Assembly: GCA_963838385.1 (NCBI GenBank) | Contig: CAWIRE010000006.1 | Coordinates: forward strand, 682,001 to 746,000 | Direction of reading: 5' to 3' | Origin: DAHUYF01 sp963838385 | GTDB lineage: Bacteria; Pseudomonadota; Alphaproteobacteria; ATCC43930; CGMCC-115725 | DNA: 64,000 nt | Part shown: positions 35,813 through 42,296 of the stretch, piece by piece | Numbering within the stretch: the first letter of the stretch is position 1 | Layout of the letters: each line of letters opens with the position of its first letter | The notes under the pieces: model-generated | The model's database searches: none | The model's input: only the letters and a program-made list of their open reading frames with translations | What the model was told of the DNA's origin: nothing | Position numbers and translations under genes: made by a program

Positions 35813-36739
35813 ATGAGCAGCAAACCAGAAGGCGAGAGCCAAGAAAACCGCGAGAAGAATGAGCCAAAGAAACGGCACAGGCCAGTGATCGTCCGCATAT
35901 TCAGTGCTTTTGGACGACGCTACCGCGCTCGCAAACGTCATTATGATAAAGAGCATACCGATGAGCGGATGGTGAGATGGACGCGCAACGTTGGCTGGTT
36001 CACGTCGGCTCTTGTTGTTGTGGGCGTTTTGACTGCCATAATTTTCTGGCATCAGCTTGACGTAATGCAGGGTCAGCTAAACCTGATGGGGGCCGATGAG
36101 CGGCCGTGGATATCTATCGAAAATCTGAGCATCAGTAGCGACCTGTCCTACGATTCTGCCGGCTGGGAGTTTGGGAAGCGGTGGCATATCACGTTGACCT
36201 ATCAGCTCAAAAACTACGGTAAAACTCCGGCTACTCACGTTGTGTTTTGGGCTCATGTAGTGCCGATCGTCCGGCGCCATCTGGATAATGACGGGAAACT
36301 GCATGGGACCTTTATCGGCGATGAACTGAACGCCGCATGCGGTTGGCCAGAGGGCTCCACTGAATTGGCCGTCGATACCGGGCAACTCATGTTTCCCGGC
36401 GAGGAATGGGCTCCGAGAACCTTCGAAGTTGAAGGCGACGAGAAAATTTTTGCAGATGCCAAAGCAGAAAAATCTCTATATGGCGGTACTTTCCTTGTGC
36501 CCGTGTGCGTAGCTTACAGGTCCGTCTACTCCAATATCCGCGGCCTCGTGAAAATCCTCGCTGGCATCCCCGCAGATGAATCCAGGGAAGCTATTTTTGG
36601 GGACGATCGATACCGGACTGCGGAGGGTTATCGGTTGGGCAGGAAGTCAAGAGCCGCGATTGACTTGATAGGCGAAAAGATTAGCGAGTCCGATTTGCTT
36701 CTTGCTGCCCCGGGATTCCAAGCCAGCGACATTAAGTGA
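35813..36739 (+). CDS. Single-span membrane-anchored hypothetical protein of the island
   Basis: 308 residues from ATG 35813. A charged N-terminus (SSKPEGESQENREKNEPKKRHRPVIVR) precedes one membrane helix (NVGWFTSALVVVGVLTAIIFWHQ, about residues 58-80). The sentence LDVMQGQLNLMGADERPWISIENLSI follows, which I recognise from a widespread Alphaproteobacterial family of unknown function. The C-terminal soluble domain is beta-rich (RWHITLTYQLKNYGKTPATHVVFWAHVVPIV) and resembles an Ig-like or sandwich fold. It is oriented opposite to the immune operon. AT content is higher than in host genes. A role in defence is possible by location only. Confidence 0.65.
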   Translation: MSSKPEGESQENREKNEPKKRHRPVIVRIFSAFGRRYRARKRHYDKEHTDERMVRWTRNVGWFTSALVVVGVLTAIIFWHQLDVMQGQLNLMGADERPWISIENLSISSDLSYDSAGWEFGKRWHITLTYQLKNYGKTPATHVVFWAHVVPIVRRHLDNDGKLHGTFIGDELNAACGWPEGSTELAVDTGQLMFPGEEWAPRTFEVEGDEKIFADAKAEKSLYGGTFLVPVCVAYRSVYSNIRGLVKILAGIPADESREAIFGDDRYRTAEGYRLGRKSRAAIDLIGEKISESDLLLAAPGFQASDIK

Positions 36740-36992
36740 GCGCCGCCCTCGGCTGCCCGCGACGCCGGCCGGCTGCGCGCAACTGCGCCTCCGCGGCTAT
36801 GCACCCCCCAGCACCTCCCGGTGCTTGCCCTCGGCCAGCTTTCTCGGCGATTACGGCTGCTCGCCCGAACTGGGCAGCATTGCCGGCAAGTAGGCGTGCA
36901 AGATACCAAGATCACCGGCAGGCCTTATCTCTGACTCCATTTCCTCCCCATTTCCTCCGAAAGCGAGGTACATGCTATTCCGATCGACGTTC

Positions 36993-37484
36993 TCAGCATG
37001 GCGCTATTGTGCGAAATTCACGCGAATATGGATTCAAATGAAGCACCTTGCGACCGCTCCCGAGCGCAAGAGCGACGATGTCGCCCGTTCCACCTAGACC
37101 GCGCGCAGGCTTGCCGTCCCACATGGCAAGAAGGCAATCGCAGGTTGACACGAGCCATTTTCCCGCCGCCATATAAGCCTGCTCGCTTGGATGTTCATAG
37201 GGCAGGACTTCGACCGAAGAAGCGAGCGAACGCAACCGACGGAACTCGGCGAGGTCGACGTTCTCCTCAAATGAGCTCTCGATGTCCTTGCATGCGAGGA
37301 CCACCAGAAACGGGATGTGGTTGTCGACAAGAATTGCCGCGAAAAGTTGGTCAGCTCCTCGCGCCAACGAAGTGACCCCTTCAGTGATCCCACTCACCCG
37401 CACAAACTGTCGCACGGCACTGCTGAGCCAACCCATGTCAGCTTCCGGCCCGAAATTCTGATGGCCGGTGACGCCGACCTTCAT
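36993..37484 (-). CDS. SLOG-like nucleotide/ligand-sensor protein (third gene of the immune operon)
   Basis: 163 residues, ATG overlapping the caspase-like gene stop by 4 bp (ATGA). It opens with MKVGVTGHQNFGPE, the glycine-rich beta1-alpha1 loop of the Rossmann-like SLOG/LOG superfamily. Next come TSLARGADQLFAAILVDN (the G-A-D-Q element), then EHPSEQAYMAAGKWLVSTCDCLLAMWDGKPARGLGGTGDIVALAL, which has the D-x-L-L-A-x-W-D-G-K-P and GGTxD ligand-loop motifs. In the established literature, stand-alone and fused SLOG domains bind nucleotide-derived messengers; ThsA of type I Thoeris uses one to sense a cyclic ADP-ribose isomer. Here it is a separate protein translationally coupled to the protease, so it may sense or buffer the TIR product. 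That role is inference. Confidence 0.75.
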   Translation of the reverse strand: MKVGVTGHQNFGPEADMGWLSSAVRQFVRVSGITEGVTSLARGADQLFAAILVDNHIPFLVVLACKDIESSFEENVDLAEFRRLRSLASSVEVLPYEHPSEQAYMAAGKWLVSTCDCLLAMWDGKPARGLGGTGDIVALALGSGRKVLHLNPYSREFRTIAPC

Positions 37485-38429
37485 AGCTTGCTACTTTTCG
37501 CGAGGTGCCAATAGAAGCGGCCAAGTGGGGTAAGCCGACATGCCATGCTTTTCATCGCAGCGTCGTACATGTGCTCAGCCCCGACAGGCTCGACTAGCCG
37601 CGCGGCACGGCACTTCTGAAGCTCCCCGAAGGCTCGCTCGTTCTCCGGGTGCGCTGGTTCTGCCGTCGGCTCATATGACGGGTCGAGCCGATGCTCGCTG
37701 ATCGCCGTCGTAAAGTAGGCCGGGAGACGACGCAGCACCGGTAGTGGCACCGCAGGTTCGCAGCGGCGCAACGCGGTCAGACGAGAGAGGTGCCCCTTGA
37801 ATAGCGGGCGCTGCTCCCAAGCACCGAGGGTCTGATCCACGTACGCATAGACGCTGGCCACAGTGACCGCGCCACAGACATCTGCGGCACCGCCTTGAAG
37901 TGCGTCGCACACTAGCCCCGTGAAGAGGCCGCCGCCGTTTTCTTCGGCGGCATATTCAGTGTCTCGGCAGGCGCTGAGAACGGAAACGCCTTCCCGAATG
38001 ACGGCCTGATCATTCGCCAACGCCGGTAGTTGCCCGAGCGCACCGCTATGGCAGCAATCAAGGATTACGATGACTTCTTGAGCGGGCGACTTGTGCGCGA
38101 GCATAAGCACCTCGGTCATGCCCACCCCTTCATCGTATGCCTCGGCGTCCCGCGTAGCGAGGTATCCGCCGAGATTATTTACAGTTCCGTGCCCGGCGAA
38201 GAAGAGCAACGCTACGTCAGCGTCGCTCCCGAAGAGGTCCTGGATGCTGCGGCGCAGGGTCACTCGGTCGACGTCGTTTGGCGGTGCAAGAAGCGTGCGG
38301 CATTCGAAGTTCGGCGAACCATCATGATGGCGTGCAAGCAGCTCGCGCATTCGGCTGGCATCGTTGACGCAGCCAGAAAGGGGTGAGTTCGGGATAGTCA
38401 TCAATGCCGACAAGGAGCGCGCGACGCAT
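37481..38429 (-). CDS. Caspase-like protease (peptidase C14), likely TIR-activated effector; frameshift at N-terminus
   Basis: About 315 residues when repaired. The coding strand begins ATG at 38429, two bases after the TIR stop (TAAGGATG), reading MRRALLVGIDDYP, the classic caspase-fold strand 1. One extra base in the run at 38391-38393 then shifts the frame, which resumes NSPLSGCVNDASRMRELLARHH. Taken alone, the second frame would start at 38413 with a poor N-terminus. The catalytic dyad is intact: His in LLFFAGHGT (about residue 80) and Cys in VILDCCHSG (about 126). SVLSACRDTEYAAE and GGGLFTGLVCDALQGG follow, as in metacaspases. The last roughly 90 residues form a separate C-terminal domain ending MACRLTPLGRFYWHLAKSSK, with no known name. 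In TIR-caspase immune systems such a protease degrades host proteins on infection. Confidence 0.85.
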
Positions 38430-38431
38430 CC

Positions 38432-38959
38432 TTAGCGGCCGCCTGCGATCAGCGCCTTCAAATTATCCCAGGTCCACTTGTACATTTTGTCCGAACTCAG
38501 CGCGGAGGTCGGCTTGGTACAGGCCTTGTCTGAGTAGCCCTGCAAAAGGAAGTAGGGCTTCTTCTCCTCCCTCGCGATCTCAAGCTCAGCAGCGACGCCC
38601 TTGGCGGTGTGGGTATGTTCGCCGCAGAGCACGCAGAGCACGTCAACCGCCCGAATGCGCGCACGGACCTTCTCTTTCCAGTCGCCGGTCATGTGTGCCT
38701 TAACGGACCAGTCCGCAAGTTGGAAAGGCGTGTCGGGGTGCTTTGCCTGACCGACCAGCAGAATGCGCAGCTTGTCGTCGTGGTCGTAATCGAAGCTGGT
38801 CATAACTCGGGGAAGGTTTGCCAATCGATTTCTCCTATTGGCGTTGCGCTTCTTGGCGTTGCGTTTGGTGCGGCGCTTCTCCGGCTTTTGGCCGCCGAAA
38901 GCCTTCTCGGCTATGGCGAGCCCACCAAGGAGGGCAAGGGCTGCGACAAGAGGAAACAT
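38432..38959 (-). CDS. Membrane-anchored TIR protein, ThsB/MTH538-like (first gene of the immune operon)
   Basis: 175 residues from ATG 38959; an in-frame TTG at 39004 would add 15 residues but has no ribosome site. An N-terminal hydrophobic segment (MFPLVAALALLGGLAIAEKA) is followed by a strongly basic linker (EKRRTKRNAKKRNANRRNR), giving an inner-membrane anchor with a cytoplasmic domain. The TIR domain spans about 51-172: VMTSFDYDHDDKLRILLVGQ, TPFQLADWSVKAHMTGDWKE, VRARIRAVDVLCVLCGEHTH and GVAAELEIAREEKKPYFLLQ. This is the pattern of the DUF1863/ThsB TIR family, with E125 as the likely catalytic glutamate. In Thoeris systems ThsB-type TIRs make a cyclic ADP-ribose-type signal from NAD+ after phage recognition. 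Confidence 0.85.
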   Translation of the reverse strand: MFPLVAALALLGGLAIAEKAFGGQKPEKRRTKRNAKKRNANRRNRLANLPRVMTSFDYDHDDKLRILLVGQAKHPDTPFQLADWSVKAHMTGDWKEKVRARIRAVDVLCVLCGEHTHTAKGVAAELEIAREEKKPYFLLQGYSDKACTKPTSALSSDKMYKWTWDNLKALIAGGR

Positions 38960-39117
38960 CTTCTTCGAAGGCGGCGAAATAACAGGTCGAACTGCACTGG
39001 CCAATAGTTATACTAAGAAAACGGCTCGCGCAATAGTGGCGCAACCCTCAATAGCCACCCCGATTAGCGCGCTAAAGCCGAAGCTGCGAAGCATACTGGC
39101 GGTAGCTTGAAGCCAAA

Positions 39118-39166
39118 TGGCGCGCCCTGCTGGAATCGAACCAGCGACCTGCCGCTTAGAAGGCGG
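39118..39166. repeat. Right attachment-site repeat inside tRNA-Arg
   Basis: The 3'-terminal 49 nt of tRNA-Arg(TCT), including encoded CCA, matching 34312-34360 with one mismatch. Together the two copies bound the island. Confidence 0.85.
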
Positions 39167-39193
39167 CTGCTCTATCCGCTGAGCTAAGGGCGC
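39118..39193 (-). tRNA. tRNA-Arg (anticodon TCT)
   Basis: 76 nt on the minus strand, CCA encoded. Acceptor GCGCCCU pairs with AGGGCGC, discriminator G. D-arm is AGCTCAGCGGATAGAGC. The anticodon arm loop CTTCTAA gives TCT (decoding AGA/AGG). T-arm is CTGGTTCGATTCCAG. The 3' half is duplicated at 34312, showing that the gene served as an integration target and was restored by the island. Confidence 0.95.
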
Positions 39194-39238
39194 TCCGCGA
39201 GCGGGACTGTATCAAGGCCGGGTCCTGGCGGCGAGCGC

Positions 39239-39535
39239 CTATCTCGGCCGGTCGTAGCGGAAATTCTCGGCATAGGATTTGGGCGTGAAGCGGCGCTGAT
39301 GCGTCGGGATGACGGTGTAGTCGAGCCCGTGCTTCTGGGCGAAGGCCACCGCCTCCTCCAGCGTCTCGAAGCGCAGATGCACCTGGTTCAGCGTGTCGCC
39401 GGCGCTGCTCCAGCCCATCAGCGGATCCGGCCGCCGCCCCGTCGCCGGCTCGTAATCGAGCACCCAGTGCCGCGTCTTGGCCCGCCCCGACTGCATCGCC
39501 GTCTTGACCGGCTGGTAGATCTGCGCAAGCGCCAT
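39239..39535 (-). CDS. NDUFS4-like ETC complex I accessory subunit
   Basis: 98 residues, MALAQIYQPVKTAMQSGRAKTRHWVLDYEPATGRR with DPLMGWSSAGDTLNQVHLRFETLEEAVAFAQKHGLDYTVI and PKSYAENFRYDRPR. This is the complete ETC_C1_NDUFS4 domain. In mitochondria and Alphaproteobacteria the protein is an accessory subunit of NADH:ubiquinone oxidoreductase near the N-module. The domain is essentially confined to Alphaproteobacteria and mitochondria, which supports the taxonomic reading. It is flanked by two tRNA genes on the same strand. Confidence 0.93.
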   Translation of the reverse strand: MALAQIYQPVKTAMQSGRAKTRHWVLDYEPATGRRPDPLMGWSSAGDTLNQVHLRFETLEEAVAFAQKHGLDYTVIPTHQRRFTPKSYAENFRYDRPR

Positions 39536-39558
39536 GGCACTCCTCTCGCGATGCGGGC

Positions 39559-39635
39559 TGGTCGGGGCGAGAGGATTCGAACCTCCGGCATCCAGCTCCC
39601 AAAGCTGGCGCTCTACCAGGCTGAGCTACGCCCCG
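39559..39635 (-). tRNA. tRNA-Pro (anticodon TGG)
   Basis: 77 nt on the minus strand, CCA encoded. The acceptor CGGGGCG pairs with CGCCCCG, discriminator A. The D-arm is AGCTCAGCCTGGTAGAGC, and the anticodon stem CCAGC/GCTGG with loop TTTGGGA gives TGG. The T-arm is GGAGGTTCGAATCCTC. Confidence 0.95.
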
Positions 39636-39703
39636 GAACCCTGAAAAGCCGCCGGAATTTAAGGGGCTCGGCGCGCAATTGCAAACCCGGTCGGGGGACG
39701 CCA

Positions 39704-40376
39704 TCAGCGGCCGAGCAGAATTCTTCGCCACCGTCTGGAGATGGGCCAGCATCGCCTCCTTGGCGCCGTCGCCGTCGCGGCGCAGCAGCGCGTCCAGGAT
39801 GGCGCCGTGCTCGCGGCAATAGAGCTGCCGGCGCTCTTCCGAGAACGACCGCCGCTTCATGTCGAACCACGGCGCGCGGTTGCGGAAGATGCGCACCAGA
39901 TGGTGGATCTCCTTGAGGAAATCGTTGCGCGAGCAGGCGAAGATGCGCTGATGGAACTCGGCGTCCCAGTGCTCGAAGGTCGCCAGGTCGCGGGCGCCGA
40001 CCGCGGTGCGGTGGGCGTGGCGCACGGCGGCGAGCTCGCTCTCGCTGGCATGGGTCGCGGCGAAGCCCACCGCCGCGGGCTCGAGCAGCTGGCGGATCTC
40101 CATGATGTCGGCCGGGCTCGCCCCCTCCATGCGGGCGATCGTGCCGGCCAGCGAATTGGCGTCGGTGGTGGAGAGGAAGGTGCCGCGGCCGACCTGGCGC
40201 ACGACCATCCCGTCTTCCTCGAGCAGCCCGACCGCCCGGCGCACGGTGTTGCGCGCCACGCCGAATTCGTCCGCCAGGTCGCGCTCGGGCGGGATGCGGC
40301 CGTTCTCCATCCATTCGCCGGCGGAGATGCGTTTCTTGAGCGCAAGCGCGATGTCGTTGGCGACGAGCCTGGGCAT
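39704..40376 (-). CDS. GntR/FadR-family transcriptional regulator, frameshift near C-terminus
   Basis: About 223 residues when repaired. The N-terminal winged helix-turn-helix is intact: LALKKRISAGEWMENGRIPPERDLADEFGVARNTVRRAVGLLEEDGMVVRQVGRGTFL. It is followed by an FCD ligand domain (DIMEIRQLLEPAAVGFAATHASESELAAVRHAHR...FEHWDAEFHQRIFACSRNDFLKEIHHLVRIFR) with the metal/ligand histidines of the family. Past AHLQTVAKN the frame runs on into the tRNA-Pro gene unless one base at 39719-39721 is removed. Then it ends LLGR-stop at 39704, a normal FCD end. It is divergent from the catabolic operon and very likely its repressor. Confidence 0.85.
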
Positions 40377-40394
40377 GGCCTGGCACCTTTTATT

Positions 40395-40580
40395 TGAGCC
40401 AATCGTGGACCTTTCTTAACAGCACCGCCGGCCTAAATCCACTGAAATCGAGCGTTGTTCGTCGCCACACTTATTCAGGCATGGAGCGACCAAACGGCAT
40501 AGTTCACTTTCCCTCTTGCCAGTCCCGCCGATCGGCGGTAGTGGTATCGAAAGGGCCGAAATTGGCTCACTATTGGCTCA
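40395..40580. promoter_or_regulatory. Divergent promoter with three copies of a 9-bp candidate operator
   Basis: TGAGCCAAT at 40395-40403 (close to the regulator start) and its inverse ATTGGCTCA twice, at 40561-40569 and 40572-40580, spaced 11 bp start to start, one helical turn. The last copy touches the ribosome site (GGGAG) of the fumarylacetoacetase-family gene. Placement on both sides of the intergenic region fits binding by the GntR-family regulator to both promoters. Confidence 0.5.
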
Positions 40581-40590
40581 GGGAGACGCC

Positions 40591-41467
40591 TTGAAAATCG
40601 CCACCTTCTCGATCGCCGGCGAGCGCCGCGTCGGACGGCTCGACACCGACACCGCGACCGTCGCCCCGTTCGATCTGCCGGCCGACGAGGCCGCTACCGG
40701 GCTGCTCGCGATCATCGCGCGCGAGGGCGCCCTGCCCCGCACCCTCTCGGCCATCCCCTTGAGCCGCGTCAGCCTCGACACGCCGATCCCGCGGCCGCGC
40801 CGCAACATCTTCTGCGTCGGCAAGAACTACTACGACCACGCGCATGAATTCGCCAACAGCGGCTTCGATTCCAGCGCCGCGGCCGGCACCGTGCCGAAGC
40901 ATCCCATCATCTTCTCCAAGGTGCCCGAATGCGGTCGTCCCCAGCGGCGCCCCGGTGCTGATCGATCCCGGCGTCTCGACCGCGATCGACTACGAGGCCG
41001 AGCTTGCCGTCATCATCGGCAAGGGCGGGCGCGGCATCACCAAGGAGCGCGCGCTCGACCATGTCTGGGGCTACACCATCATCAACGACGTGACCGCCCG
41101 CGACCTGCAGGGCCGCTACAGCCAGTGGCTCATCGGCAAGTCGCAGGACACCTTCTGCCCGATGGGGCCGTGGGCCGTCTCCAAGGACGAGGTCGATCTC
41201 GGCACCGCCGGCATCCGCTGCTTCGTCAATGGCGAGCGACGCCAGGAATCCCGGATCTCGCTGCTGATCTTCGACGTGCCGACGATCATCGCGACGCTGT
41301 CGCAAGGCATCACGCTGCAGCCCGGCGACATCATCGCCACCGGCACGCCGGCCGGCGTCGGCATCGGCTTCGACCCGCCGAAATATCTGAGCCCCGGCGA
41401 CACCGTGCGCGTCGAGATCGACGGCATCGGCGTGCTGGAGAACCGCTTCGCGGAGATCGGCGCATGA
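40591..41467 (+). CDS. Fumarylacetoacetate hydrolase family protein, one frameshift
   Basis: About 291 residues when repaired, from TTG 40591 (KIATFSIAGERRVGRLDTDTATVAPFDLP). First part: TPIPRPRRNIFCVGKNYYDHAHEF and HPIIFSKVPEC. One extra G near 40933 breaks the frame. Second part: VVPSGAPVLIDPGVSTAIDYEAELAVIIGKGGRGI, TIINDVTARDLQ and IATGTPAGVGIGFDPPKYL. The metal-binding acidic residues of the family (in the E-x-E of YEAELAV and the D of NDVTARD) are present. Family members act as C-C hydrolases, decarboxylases or isomerases in aromatic or sugar-acid catabolism; the exact reaction is unknown. It is the first gene of the operon, overlapping the next gene by 4 bp. Confidence 0.85.
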
Positions 41468-42294
41468 CGCTGGTCGCCATCGGCCCGATCGTCGCGGAGG
41501 TCGCCGGGGACGGGTACCCGGTGGTGATGCTGCACGGGCTGGGCGGCACCGCGAACATGTTCCAGCCGCAGATGGCGGCGCTCGGCGCCTATCGTGTCGT
41601 TCGCTTCGACCTGCCGGGCGCGGGCCGCTCGCCGCGGCCGGCCGCCCCCTTGACCATGGAGGGGATCGCCGATGCCGTGCGCGTCGCGCTCAACGGCATG
41701 GGCGTCGGCCGCGCGCATTTCGTCGGCCATTCCATGGGCACCATGGTGTGCCAGCGTCTGGCGGCGGGCGATCCGTCGCTGGTGGCCTCCCTCACCCTCT
41801 TCGGCGCGCTCGCCGAGCCGACCGACGCGGTGCGGGACGCGCTGCTCGGCCGGGCGCGGCTGGCGCGCTCGGGCGGCATGGCCGACATCGCCGACCAGGT
41901 CATCGCCGGCGCGCTCTCGGCGCATACCCGCGAGCATTCCCCGGTGGCGGTAGCCTTCGTGCGCGAATCCGTCACGCGCCAGGATCCGGATTCCTATGCG
42001 CAGAACTGCGAGGCGCTGGCGAAGGGCGCCGCCGTCGACGCGCAGCGGATCGCGGCGCCGACCCTGCTCATCACCGGCGACGCCGATGCCGTCAACCCGC
42101 CGAGCGTGGCGCAGGCGCTGGCCGACAGGATCAGGGGTGCCCTATTCTCGTCGCTCGATCGCTGCGGGCATTGGGCGCCCATCGAAGCCCCGCAGGACAG
42201 CAACCGCCGATTGCTCGACTTCTTCCACCGCGTCGAGCGCGAGGAACGGCGTCCGGGCGCTGATAGCAACGTCTTTCGCCAATTCGGGAGGTAG
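41464..42294 (+). CDS. Alpha/beta-fold hydrolase
   Basis: 276 residues, ATG overlapping the previous stop. Oxyanion strand VVMLHGLGGTANMFQPQM, nucleophile elbow FVGHSMGTMVCQRL (Ser), acid TLLITGDADAVNPP (Asp) and catalytic His in SLDRCGHWAPIEAP form a full triad. The closest pattern is the 3-oxoadipate enol-lactonase/MhpC group. Operon context (FAH-family enzyme, amidohydrolase, Liv uptake) suggests hydrolysis of an imported ester, lactone or amide-derived intermediate. The exact substrate cannot be inferred. Confidence 0.9.
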   Translation: MTLVAIGPIVAEVAGDGYPVVMLHGLGGTANMFQPQMAALGAYRVVRFDLPGAGRSPRPAAPLTMEGIADAVRVALNGMGVGRAHFVGHSMGTMVCQRLAAGDPSLVASLTLFGALAEPTDAVRDALLGRARLARSGGMADIADQVIAGALSAHTREHSPVAVAFVRESVTRQDPDSYAQNCEALAKGAAVDAQRIAAPTLLITGDADAVNPPSVAQALADRIRGALFSSLDRCGHWAPIEAPQDSNRRLLDFFHRVEREERRPGADSNVFRQFGR

Positions 42295-42296
42295 AC

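Larger units (their letters stand above)
34312..39166. mobile_element. tRNA-Arg-integrated genomic island with a TIR/caspase/SLOG defence operon
   Basis: 4.8 kb between 49-bp direct repeats. The right copy is the 3' end of the intact tRNA-Arg(TCT); the left copy is a fragment. Base composition is visibly lower in GC than the host flanks, and gene content is accessory: a small hypothetical, a broken membrane-associated protein, a membrane-anchored hypothetical and the three-gene immune-type operon. No integrase, transposase or plasmid gene is seen, so the island is either a remnant or was mobilised in trans. The 36740-36992 stretch shows no convincing gene. Confidence 0.8.

Noticed and set aside
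36702..36893. A 63-codon plus-strand frame after the membrane-anchored island gene
   Set aside because: It overlaps the end of the 35813-36739 gene, lacks a ribosome site and has no recognisable motif.
38960..39004. Longer TIR protein starting at TTG 39004
   Set aside because: No ribosome site precedes it, and the added residues (ASAVRPVISPPSKK) show no feature. ATG 38959 directly precedes the membrane segment.
39156..39703. Read-through of the GntR frame across the tRNA-Pro gene
   Set aside because: The FCD domain ends near 39720, and one extra base there hides the natural stop at 39704. A regulator extending through a tRNA gene is not credible.
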